NCBI RefSeq assembly: GCF_000702305.1
Contig: NZ_JNLC01000014.1
Span: 310,001-374,000 of the forward strand
Direction: 5' to 3'
DNA: 64,000 nucleotides
Origin: Allobosea sp. 117
GTDB taxonomy: Bacteria > Pseudomonadota > Alphaproteobacteria > Rhizobiales > Xanthobacteraceae
In this document: positions 42,008 through 49,818 of the stretch, in pieces
How the letters are laid out: each line of letters opens with the position of its first letter
Position numbering within the stretch: position 1 is the first letter of the stretch
Notes under the pieces: model-generated
Seen by the model: the letters and a program-made list of their open reading frames with translations, nothing else
Told to the model about the DNA's origin: nothing
The model's database searches: none
Position numbers and translations under genes: made by a program

Positions 42008-43033
42008 ATGAGGAAGCACGAGCCGTCTCTTCTCAGCCGGCCGCTGGCGCGGCGCACCGTGCTGGCGGGCGCCGCCGGCGTCATCGCGGCGCCGTTCGTC
42101 GCGCGCCTCGCCCATGCTGCGGGGAAGGCGATCCGCATCTCCACACCCGGCGCCGACGCCGAGTGGCAGTCCAAGGCGCTGGTGAAATTCAAGGAGGCGC
42201 TGGAGAAGGAAGCACCCGGCGCCTTCGACGTGCAGATTCACTTCAACGGCACGCTGTTCGGCCAGGGCACCGAGATCGAGGCAATGCAGCGCGGCAATCT
42301 CGAGGTCGGCATGATCTCGCCGCAGGACATCGCCGAGCTCATTCCCGAATATTCGATCTTCACCACCGGCTACCTGATGCGCGACGCCAAGCATCTCGAC
42401 GCGGTCTATGACGGCGAGATCGGCAAGGAATACAAGGCGCGCGTCTCCAAGGACGTCGATATCCACATTGTGCGCAGCCAGTATCTCGGCACGCGCCATG
42501 TGGTGCTGCGTCAGCCCAAGGACGTCAAGGTTCCGAAGGACCTCGCCGGCGTGAAGCTGCGCATGCCCGGCTCGGCCTCCTGGCAGTTCCTCGGTAAAGC
42601 GCTCGGCGCCAGCCCGACCCCGCTCGCCTTCGAGGAGATTTATCTGGCGCTGCAGACCGGCACCATCGACGGCCTCGAAAACCCGCTGCCCGACATCATC
42701 TCGAACAAGTTCTACGAGGTGTCCAAGCAGATCGTGCTGACCAGCCACATGGTCGCGAACACCTTCTTCACCTTCTCGAACAAGTTCTGGAACGGGCTCG
42801 ACGCGAAGCAGAAGGCGGCGATCGAGAAGGCCGAGGCGGCCGCCAAGGCGTTCAACGACGAGGGCGTGCTCTCGACCGAGAAGGAGGCCGTGGCCTTCTT
42901 CGAAAGCAAGGGCCTCAAGGTCACCACCCCGGACGTGCCGGTGTTCCGCGCCCAGGTGCTGAAGGCGTTCTCCGAATCCGACTTTGCCAAGACCTGGCCG
43001 AAGGGCATGCTCCAGCGCATCGAGGCGGCGTGA
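42008..43033 (+). CDS. TRAP transporter substrate-binding protein (DctP)
   Basis: Periplasmic receptor of a tripartite ATP-independent importer, 341 aa from ATG 42008 (AGGGG upstream). A twin-arginine-type signal (ARRTVLAGAAG) covers about residues 1–38. The DctP fold follows, with the substrate-carboxylate arginine region LAGVKLRMPGSASWQFLGKA and the downstream FEEIYLALQTGTIDGLENP, both hallmark segments. TRAP receptors of this type usually bind organic or sugar acids. The gene overlaps dctQ by 1 nt (TGATG). Confidence 0.93.
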   Translation: MRKHEPSLLSRPLARRTVLAGAAGVIAAPFVARLAHAAGKAIRISTPGADAEWQSKALVKFKEALEKEAPGAFDVQIHFNGTLFGQGTEIEAMQRGNLEVGMISPQDIAELIPEYSIFTTGYLMRDAKHLDAVYDGEIGKEYKARVSKDVDIHIVRSQYLGTRHVVLRQPKDVKVPKDLAGVKLRMPGSASWQFLGKALGASPTPLAFEEIYLALQTGTIDGLENPLPDIISNKFYEVSKQIVLTSHMVANTFFTFSNKFWNGLDAKQKAAIEKAEAAAKAFNDEGVLSTEKEAVAFFESKGLKVTTPDVPVFRAQVLKAFSESDFAKTWPKGMLQRIEAA

Positions 43034-43554
43034 TGAGTTCCGTCGCCGATGGCGAAACGGTCTCGGCGGCGGGCATGACGGTCTGGGTCAGGCGTTGGAA
43101 GCGGTTCGCGGAGCATGTCGCGGCGGCGCTGTTCGCGCTCATGTTTCTCGGCTTCGCCATCCAGATCGTCAGCCGCTACCTCTTCGACATGCCGGTGTCG
43201 TGGTCGCTGGAGATCTGCTCCATCGCCTATGTGTGGGTGGTGTTCTGGAGCTGCGACATCCTCGTCAGCGAGCGCAAGCAGATCGTGTTCGACCTGCTCT
43301 ACAACGCCTTCCCGCCGCGCGCGCGGCGGGTGCTGGCGATCACGCTGACCGGGACGATGGGGCTCGTCTTCCTCGCCGCCATCCCCGGCGTCGTCGACTA
43401 CGTGACCTTCCTCGCGCGGCGCAGCTCGATGCTGCTGCGCATCCGCATGGACATCGTCTATGCCTGCTTCGTCGTCTTCATGATCGCCGTCGTGGTCAAC
43501 GCGGGCGTGCGCATCGCGCGGCTGCTCGGCCGCGACTGGCGCGATCATCTGTGA
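43033..43554 (+). CDS. TRAP transporter small permease (DctQ)
   Basis: A 173-aa, four-helix membrane subunit. Helices lie at about 34–54, 60–80 (SWSLEICSIAYVWVVFWS), 103–123 and 141–162. The segment FAIQIVSRYLFDMPVSWSLE is the standard DctQ signature. It is translationally coupled to dctP and 13 bp upstream of dctM. GTG at 43030 is an alternative start. Confidence 0.92.
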   Translation: MSSVADGETVSAAGMTVWVRRWKRFAEHVAAALFALMFLGFAIQIVSRYLFDMPVSWSLEICSIAYVWVVFWSCDILVSERKQIVFDLLYNAFPPRARRVLAITLTGTMGLVFLAAIPGVVDYVTFLARRSSMLLRIRMDIVYACFVVFMIAVVVNAGVRIARLLGRDWRDHL

Positions 43555-43567
43555 ACAGGACGCACCC

Positions 43568-44875
43568 GTGAGCTTCGCCGCCTATGTGATGTTCGGCCTG
43601 TTCTTCCTCTGGTCGTTCCTCGGGATGCCGATCGGCCACGCCATGCTGGCGGCGGCGATCGTCTACCTGTTCATGACCGGGCAGGACATCGGCCTCGTCG
43701 CCTCGCAGAGCCTCAACGGCCTCTATTCCAGCTTCGTGCTGATGGCGGTTCCGCTGTTCATCTTCTCCGCCGAGATCATGAACGCGTCCAAGATCACCGA
43801 CCGGCTTTTCCAGTTCGCGAACCTGATGGTCGGGCGGTTCAAGGGCGGGCTCGCCCACGTCAACATCGTGGCGAGCGTGATCTTCTCCGGCATGAGCGGC
43901 AGCGCGCTGGCCGACGCCGCCGGGCCGGGCAAGCTCGAAGTCGACATGATGGTGAAGGCCGGCTACTCGCCCGGCTTCTCCGCCGCGCTCTCCACCACTT
44001 CGGCGATCATCGGACCGATCATCCCGCCCTCGATCCCGATGATCCTCTACGGCGTCGTCACCAACACCTCGATCGGCTATCTCTTTCTCGGCGGCGTCAT
44101 ACCCGGCCTGCTGCTGGCGCTCGCGCAGGCCGGCGTCGTGGTCTATCTCGCCGGCCGCCGCGATTTCCCGACCGAGCCGGCGCCGACCATCCGCGAAGCC
44201 GTGACCGCGACCTTCGACGCGCTGCCGGCGCTGTTCATTCCGGCGATCATGCTCGGCGGCATCTACAGCGGCGCGGTGACGCCGACGGAGGCCGCCGCCG
44301 TCTGCGCGATGTTCGCGCTGATCCTCGCCTTCTTCTGGTATCGCTCGCTCGGTTTCGGCGGCCTGCACGATGTGCTGGTCGAATCCTCGCGCGCGACCGG
44401 GGTCGTGGCGATCACCATCGCCGGGGCGCTGGTGATGAACTGGATCGTCGCGGCCGAGCAGATCCCCGAGCGCATGGGTGCCTGGATGACGGCGCTCGAC
44501 CTGTCGCCGGTCATGTTCCTGCTGGCGGTGAACATCCTGTTCCTGATCCTCGGCGCCTTCCTCGACACGCTGCTCATGCTGCTGATCATCGTGCCGATCC
44601 TGATGCCGACCGTGGTTCATCTCGGCATCGATCCGGTGCATTTCGGCGTCACCGCCGTCGTCAACATGATGATCGGCCTCGTCACGCCGCCGATGGGCGA
44701 GCTGGTGTTCCTGATCGCCGGGGTGTCCGGCATCAAGGTCGCCGACATCACCAAGGAACTCTGGATCTTCCTGGTGGTGCTGATCGCCCTGCTGTTCGTG
44801 CTGGTCTACGTGCCGGAGATCACCCTCTGGCTGCCAGAAAAGATGGGGTACCAGCCGGTGCGCGCCGCCGGCTGA
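43568..44875 (+). CDS. TRAP transporter large permease (DctM)
   Basis: A 435-aa, roughly twelve-helix sodium-coupled permease subunit. The DctM signatures SGMSGSALADAAGPGKLEVDM and STTSAIIGPIIPPSIPMILYG appear near residues 98–160, with a related LGAFLDTLLMLLIIVPIL in the second half. It uses a GTG start. It is followed 24 bp later by the aldehyde dehydrogenase gene in the same operon. Confidence 0.95.
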   Translation: MSFAAYVMFGLFFLWSFLGMPIGHAMLAAAIVYLFMTGQDIGLVASQSLNGLYSSFVLMAVPLFIFSAEIMNASKITDRLFQFANLMVGRFKGGLAHVNIVASVIFSGMSGSALADAAGPGKLEVDMMVKAGYSPGFSAALSTTSAIIGPIIPPSIPMILYGVVTNTSIGYLFLGGVIPGLLLALAQAGVVVYLAGRRDFPTEPAPTIREAVTATFDALPALFIPAIMLGGIYSGAVTPTEAAAVCAMFALILAFFWYRSLGFGGLHDVLVESSRATGVVAITIAGALVMNWIVAAEQIPERMGAWMTALDLSPVMFLLAVNILFLILGAFLDTLLMLLIIVPILMPTVVHLGIDPVHFGVTAVVNMMIGLVTPPMGELVFLIAGVSGIKVADITKELWIFLVVLIALLFVLVYVPEITLWLPEKMGYQPVRAAG

Positions 44876-44899
44876 CAAAATGGAAGAGCAGGACTGCGC

Positions 44900-46369
44900 A
44901 TGCCCGCAATGAAGGAACTGGTCAAAGGCGTCGACCGCTACCGCCACTACATTGGCGGACAATGGGTCGAGTCGACCGTTAAGGAATGGATCGACGTCGA
45001 GAACCCCGCCACCGGCGCGATCATCGCCTCGGTGCCGAAGGGCGGGGCGGACGACGCTGATCGCGCGCTGGTCGCCGCCCGCGCCGCGCAGCCGGGCTGG
45101 GAGGCGCTGCCGCCGGCGAGCCGGGGACAATTGCTGCGCGACCTCGCGCGGCTGATCCTCGAGAACCGTGAACGGCTCGCGCGCATCGTCGTCGCCGAGC
45201 AGGGCAAGCCGATCCACGAGGCGCGTGGCGAGATCGAGGGCGCCGCGCTCTACCTCACCTATGCCGCCGAGGAGGCGCGCCGCATCACCGGCGACATCAT
45301 CCCGTCCGACGCGCCGGACGAGCAGATCTGGATCCAGAAGGTGGCGCACGGCGTCGTCGTCGGGCTCACCGCCTGGAACTACCCGGCGGCGCTGATGTGC
45401 CGGAAGATGGGGCCGGCGCTGCTCGCCGGGAACACCATCGTCATCAAGTCGCACGAGGGCACGCCGATCTCGGCGCTGGAGATCGCCCAGCTTTCCGCCC
45501 AGCTCGATTTCCCGCCGGGCGTGATCAACGTGGTCAGCGGCACCGGCGAGGATATCGGCGCGGCGCTGGTGCGTCATCCGATCCCGCGCCTGATCACGCT
45601 GACCGGTAGCGTGCGGGCCGGCAAGGCGATCTTCCGCGACGCCGCCGAGGATTTGAAGCTGCTGCGGCTCGAACTCGGCGGCAAGGCGCCGTTCATCGTC
45701 GCCGAGGACGCCGATATCGGCGCCGCCGTGCGCGCAGCGGTGCTCTCGCGCTTCGAGAATTGCGGGCAGATCTGCATCTGCAACGAGCGCATGTATCTGC
45801 ACCGGCGCATCGCCGACGAGTTCCTCGACAAATTCACCCGTGCGGTGAGGGCGCTCAAGGTCGGCGACCCGACCACCATGGTCGATGTCGGCCCGAAATT
45901 CAACGGGCCGGAGCTCGCTAAGGTCGAGCGCATGGTCGATGCCGCGCGCGGCGCCGGCGCCGAGGTGCTGACCGGCGGACGCCGGCTCACCGAGGGGGTC
46001 TTCGCGCAGGGCCACTGGTACGAGCCGACCGTGCTCTCGGTGACCGACAACCAGATGCCGATCATGCAGGACGAGGTGTTCGGGCCGGTCGTTCCGGTGA
46101 TGACGGTGGGCGATTTCGACGAGGGGCTTCGGCTCGCCAACGAGTCCCGCTACGGGCTTTCAGCCTACGTCTTCACCAAGGACATGCGGCGGATGATGCG
46201 CCTCATCCGCGAGCTGAAATTCGGCGAGATCTATGTGAACCGCCCGGGCGGCGATGCCGTCCACGCCCACCACGCCGGCATCCGCGACAGCGGCATCGGC
46301 GGCGAGGACGGCAAATACGGTCTCGACGCCTATTTCCAGAAGAAGACGATCTATGTGAACTACGCCTGA
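44900..46369 (+). CDS. AldA-like aldehyde dehydrogenase
   Basis: NAD(P)-dependent oxidation of an aldehyde to a carboxylate; 489 aa. Catalytic residues are N160 (LTAWNYP), K183 (VIKSHE), E258 (LELGGK) and C292 (CGQICIC). The C-terminal part (YVNRPGG...HHAGIRDSGIGGEDGKYGL) closely follows the E. coli AldA pattern, so lactaldehyde or glycolaldehyde is a reasonable substrate guess. It is the fourth gene of the dctPQM operon, and would oxidise the aldehyde released by the DapA-family lyase. Confidence 0.92.
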   Translation: MPAMKELVKGVDRYRHYIGGQWVESTVKEWIDVENPATGAIIASVPKGGADDADRALVAARAAQPGWEALPPASRGQLLRDLARLILENRERLARIVVAEQGKPIHEARGEIEGAALYLTYAAEEARRITGDIIPSDAPDEQIWIQKVAHGVVVGLTAWNYPAALMCRKMGPALLAGNTIVIKSHEGTPISALEIAQLSAQLDFPPGVINVVSGTGEDIGAALVRHPIPRLITLTGSVRAGKAIFRDAAEDLKLLRLELGGKAPFIVAEDADIGAAVRAAVLSRFENCGQICICNERMYLHRRIADEFLDKFTRAVRALKVGDPTTMVDVGPKFNGPELAKVERMVDAARGAGAEVLTGGRRLTEGVFAQGHWYEPTVLSVTDNQMPIMQDEVFGPVVPVMTVGDFDEGLRLANESRYGLSAYVFTKDMRRMMRLIRELKFGEIYVNRPGGDAVHAHHAGIRDSGIGGEDGKYGLDAYFQKKTIYVNYA

Positions 46370-46388
46370 GCGTTGCGGGCGGGGAGAC

Positions 46389-47432
46389 ATGCGGTCTACA
46401 GCACGGCATGATGCCTCCCCTCGCCCGATGTGGCCGGCCATGAGCACGCGCGACCATCTGCAACGCTTCGCCATCGCCTTGCCCGCGCGGCGCCCGACGG
46501 TGCTGTTCGAGGGCAGCGGCGCCGAGATTGCACGTGGCTATCCGGCACTGGACGAGACTCTGCGCGCGCATGCCGGTTATCGGCTGGTCATCGCCGTGCC
46601 GGCCGATGAACTCGCGGCCACCCGCCGGCGCTATCCGCATGAGATCGTGCTTCTGGCGCCTGCGCCGGTGTTGGGGGCGCTCTGGCGCTGGCGGCTCGGC
46701 GTCGTGGACGTCATCACCCCTGAGACGCCCGATGCGGCGGCACGGCTCGCCGCCCTTCCGCCGCTCGCCTCCGCAACCGGACGGCATGGCCTCAGCGAGC
46801 GTGTCGTCGCGCTGGCGGCGGGACAGCCCATCGCCTCGATCCCGGAGCTGAAGCACCGCCTCGGGGCGCCACGCGCCATTCTGTGCCTCGGCAACGGGCC
46901 GTCCTCGGAAGACCCGCACCTGCATGACTATGCTTCCGGCGCGGCGCTGTTTCGGGTGAACTGGAACTGGCGCGGGCGCGGCTTTCTCGAAGCACCCGAT
47001 GTCGTCTTCACCGTCGATCCCGACCCGCCGGGTCGCGGCTGCCCTCCGGTCCTGCTGTTTCCGAGCACGGAGATCGGCGTGCCGATCCTGCGCCGGCATC
47101 TGCTGCGCGGGTACCGGCCCCGCGCGGGATACGGCTTCCTCGACCGCTTCCAGCCGCCGCCGGCGGAGCTCTCGGGCCGGCATATCCCGACCAATGGCGC
47201 GCTGATGGTGGCGCTCGCCGCCGCGCTGGCGCCGGAGCGGCTGGTCATCGCCGGCATCGACCTCTATCGCCACCCTGAAGGTCGCTATCCGGGCGACACC
47301 GAGGCGGTCGACGGCTATTCCCGCGAGCACCGGGCCGAACTCGACCTCGCCGTCATCGGCGCGGCTCTCGACGCCTATCGCGGCGAGGTGGTCATCCTCA
47401 GCGACAATCTGAAAGACGCGCTCGGCCGCTGA
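46389..47432 (+). CDS. Sialyltransferase-fold-like protein, unknown
   Basis: A 347-aa protein without an obvious named family. Its C-terminal half shows features of the GT42/GT29 sialyltransferase fold: ILCLGNGPS at residues 165–173, FRVNWNW at 188–194, PTNGALM at 267–273 followed by VIAGIDLYRHP, and REHRAEL with a candidate catalytic His at 314. These parallel GNGPS, FRCNQF, SGVYM/SGIDFY and HSKN in Campylobacter CstII. The N-terminal ~140 residues look like a separate alpha/beta domain. It follows the aldehyde dehydrogenase gene by 19 bp. Start 46440 is an alternative. The glycosyl donor and acceptor are unknown, and the match is by motif only. Confidence 0.55.
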   Translation: MRSTARHDASPRPMWPAMSTRDHLQRFAIALPARRPTVLFEGSGAEIARGYPALDETLRAHAGYRLVIAVPADELAATRRRYPHEIVLLAPAPVLGALWRWRLGVVDVITPETPDAAARLAALPPLASATGRHGLSERVVALAAGQPIASIPELKHRLGAPRAILCLGNGPSSEDPHLHDYASGAALFRVNWNWRGRGFLEAPDVVFTVDPDPPGRGCPPVLLFPSTEIGVPILRRHLLRGYRPRAGYGFLDRFQPPPAELSGRHIPTNGALMVALAAALAPERLVIAGIDLYRHPEGRYPGDTEAVDGYSREHRAELDLAVIGAALDAYRGEVVILSDNLKDALGR

Positions 47433-47441
47433 CGGAGCGGC

Positions 47442-48971
47442 CTAAAGCCAGGCGTTCACGTGCCAGGGCGCGAACTCGTCCTCGCCATAGCCGAGCAGTT
47501 CGCTCTTGGTCGGAGCGCCGGAGGCGGTCGCCAGCATGGCGCGGAAGATCGCCTCGCCCATCTCGTCGATCGTCGCCGCGCCGTCGAGGATCGCGCCGCA
47601 ATTGATGTCCATGTCCTCCGCCATGCGACGATACATGGCGGTGTTAGTGGCGAGCTTGAGCGAGGGCGCCGGGCGGCAGCCGAAGCAGGAGCCGCGCCCC
47701 GTGGTGAAGCAGATCAAGTTCGCTCCGCCGGCCACCTGCCCCGTCGCCGAGATCGGATCGAAGCCGGGCGAATCCATGAAGACCAGCCCGCGCCGCGTCA
47801 CCGGCGCGGCGTAGCCGATCACTTCCGTGAGGTTGGTGCTGCCGCCCTTGGCGACGGCGCCCAGCGACTTCTCAAGAATGGTGGTCAGGCCGCCCGCCTT
47901 GTTGCCGGGCGAGGGATTGTTGTCGAGCCCCTGCGGCTCGTCCTTGGTGTGCTCCTCCCACCAGTCGAGCAGGCCGATCAGCCGCTCGCCGGTCTCGCGG
48001 TCGCGGGCGCGTTCCAGTAGCAGGTTCTCGGCGCCGTAGATCTCCGGCGTCTCGGAGAGGATGGCGGTGCCCCCGCACGCCACCAGCCGGTCGGCGGCGG
48101 CCCCCAGCGCCGGATTGGCCGAGATGCCGGAAAAGCTGTCCGAACCGCCGCATTGCAGGCCGACGACCAGCTCGCTCGCCGGGATCGGCTCGCGCCGCGC
48201 TTCGGCCGCCAGCGCAAGCAGTTCCTCCACCGCGCGGATGCCGGCGGCGATGCTCGAGCGCGTACCGCCCTCCTCCTGCATGATCAGCGTGCGCAGGCGC
48301 GGACCGGTCTCCAGCCTCTCGTCCCGCAGCAGCCCCTCGATCTGGTTGTCCTCGCAGCCGAGCCCGACCAGCAGCACGCCGGCGAAATTCGGATGGCGCG
48401 CATAGCCGCCGAGCGCCCGGCGCAGCATGTCCATCGACCGCCCGCCCTCGGCGATGCTGCAGCCGGACTTGTGGGTGAGCGCGACGACGCCGTCGACACC
48501 CGGATAGGGCGCCAGGCGTGCGGGGTCGCGGAAATGGTCCGCGATCATGCGCGCCACCAGCGCCGAGCAGTTCACCGAGGTCAGGACGCCAACATAGTTG
48601 CGGGTTCCCGCGCGCCCATCCGGTCGCCGGAAGCCCTGAAAGGTCGGGACGTCAGCCGGCGCGAGACAGGGCGCGTTGCTGAGCCGCGTGCCGATGGCGC
48701 GCGTCGCCATGGAGCTCTCGAAGCCGAGATTGTGGACATGCACATGCGCGCCGGCGGGAATGTCGCGCGTGGCGACCCCGATCGGCTGGCCCAGCCGATG
48801 GACGACGGCGCCGGCCGGCAACGCCGCCAGCGCCACCTTGTGTCCGAACGGGATCGGCTCGCCCGCCTCTCCGCCGACCGGCATGAGCGCTTCGCCCGAT
48901 GCGAGGTCGCGCAGCGCGATGCCCACCTCGTCGCCGGGGTTGAGACGCAGGACATTGGCGGCGCCGGACAT
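47442..48971 (-). CDS. UxaA/GarD-family sugar-acid dehydratase
   Basis: A 509-aa dehydratase of the altronate/galactarate family, containing an N-terminal SAF domain (about 1–90, ending GAHVHVHNL) joined to the catalytic UxaA domain (from about GFRRPDGRAGTRNYVGVL). Cys residues likely to bind iron include those in KSGCSIAEGG, GLGCEDNQ and GRGSCFGCRPAPS. It should convert an aldonate or aldarate to a 2-keto-3-deoxy acid. The ribosome-binding site AAGGAG precedes ATG 48971. It lies 23 bp after gntR in one operon. Altronate, galactarate or another acid cannot be told apart by sequence. Confidence 0.9.
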   Translation of the reverse strand: MSGAANVLRLNPGDEVGIALRDLASGEALMPVGGEAGEPIPFGHKVALAALPAGAVVHRLGQPIGVATRDIPAGAHVHVHNLGFESSMATRAIGTRLSNAPCLAPADVPTFQGFRRPDGRAGTRNYVGVLTSVNCSALVARMIADHFRDPARLAPYPGVDGVVALTHKSGCSIAEGGRSMDMLRRALGGYARHPNFAGVLLVGLGCEDNQIEGLLRDERLETGPRLRTLIMQEEGGTRSSIAAGIRAVEELLALAAEARREPIPASELVVGLQCGGSDSFSGISANPALGAAADRLVACGGTAILSETPEIYGAENLLLERARDRETGERLIGLLDWWEEHTKDEPQGLDNNPSPGNKAGGLTTILEKSLGAVAKGGSTNLTEVIGYAAPVTRRGLVFMDSPGFDPISATGQVAGGANLICFTTGRGSCFGCRPAPSLKLATNTAMYRRMAEDMDINCGAILDGAATIDEMGEAIFRAMLATASGAPTKSELLGYGEDEFAPWHVNAWL

Positions 48972-48994
48972 CGGATGCTCCTTGCGTCGGCCCG

Positions 48995-49687
48995 TCAGCC
49001 CGCCGCCGCCTCGGTCGCCTCGCCCTGGCGCAGAAGCCGGGTCAGGAGCTTCACCTCCGCCTCGTTGTGGCTGCGGGCCAGCCGCTCGGCGGTCTCGGCG
49101 TCGCGGGCGATCACGGCGTCGACGAGGGCCGCATGCTCGGCGATGAGTTCGTCATAGTTCTTGGGCAGGAAGCCCGACTGCACCATGTGGAACCGCACCT
49201 GCTGCATGATGAAGCGATGCTGCTCGGCGAGGCGCCGATGACGGGCGAGCGCGATGATCGCGGCGTGCAGATCGAAATCGATGTCGGTGGCATCCTGGAA
49301 GCGCTCCTCGCGGATGGCGCGCAGCAGATCGGCGACGATACTGCGCAGGCGCGCGCCGTCGGCCTCCGTGATGTTCGCCACGGCGAGGCGGGCGCCGAGC
49401 TCCTCCAGCACGCCGCGCAGCGTATAGATTTCCCAGGCATCGGCGACCGAGGCGCCGGAGACCTCCCAGCGGGTGAAGGCGACCTGCTGCACCAGCCCCT
49501 CACCGGCGAGCTGGGCGAGAGCGGAGCGCACCGTACCGCGGCTGACCTCCAGCTCCTCGGAGAGCTGGGTCTCCAGCAGGCGCGCGCCAGCCGGCAGCAC
49601 GCCGTCGAGGATATGGGCACGAATCTGGTCGGCGGCACGGCGGTCGAGCAGCCGCTTCTCGGACTTCAGGCTGGTCAGCTTGGTCAT
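48995..49687 (-). CDS. GntR-family (FCD) transcriptional regulator of the sugar-acid cluster
   Basis: A 230-aa regulator: winged helix-turn-helix at about residues 14–78 (TQLSEELEVSRGTVRSALAQL) and an all-helical FCD ligand domain from about 90, with the metal-binding pattern DFDLHAAI...EHAALVDAV...RSHNEAE. ATG 49687 has GAGG upstream; the longer TTG-started frame was rejected. It is encoded first in the gntR–uxaA operon and is the likely sugar-acid-responsive repressor of this operon and of the divergent DapA/TRAP genes. Confidence 0.92.
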   Translation of the reverse strand: MTKLTSLKSEKRLLDRRAADQIRAHILDGVLPAGARLLETQLSEELEVSRGTVRSALAQLAGEGLVQQVAFTRWEVSGASVADAWEIYTLRGVLEELGARLAVANITEADGARLRSIVADLLRAIREERFQDATDIDFDLHAAIIALARHRRLAEQHRFIMQQVRFHMVQSGFLPKNYDELIAEHAALVDAVIARDAETAERLARSHNEAEVKLLTRLLRQGEATEAAAG

Positions 49688-49759
49688 GAATCGCCTCGCG
49701 CTCCGAAACGGAGCGACGTCTCTGACATAATCCCCGGCTCGCTGCGGCGCAACCGGAAT

Positions 49760-49769
49760 TGCTGACAAT
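49760..49769. promoter_or_regulatory. Candidate operator upstream of gntR–uxaA
   Basis: On the minus strand the sequence reads ATTGTCAGCA, 73 bp before the gntR start. It matches the motif at 41913–41922 at nine of ten positions. Confidence 0.4.
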
Positions 49770-49818
49770 CAATAATCGCCTTGCGCCGTGTAGTGGCGGC
49801 ACATTTCGTCCGGGCCGT

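Noticed and set aside
43496-46015. An 839-codon minus-strand frame opposite the TRAP permease and aldehyde dehydrogenase genes
   Set aside because: Same artefact: His/Asp/Arg-rich translation with no domain, fully covered by well-supported plus-strand genes.
40822-47432. Sialic-acid utilisation (NanA-type lyase, SiaPQM-type TRAP, sialyltransferase-like protein)
   Set aside because: NanK, NanE, NagA and NagB genes are absent, and the UxaA-type dehydratase and AldA-like dehydrogenase fit a sugar-acid route better.
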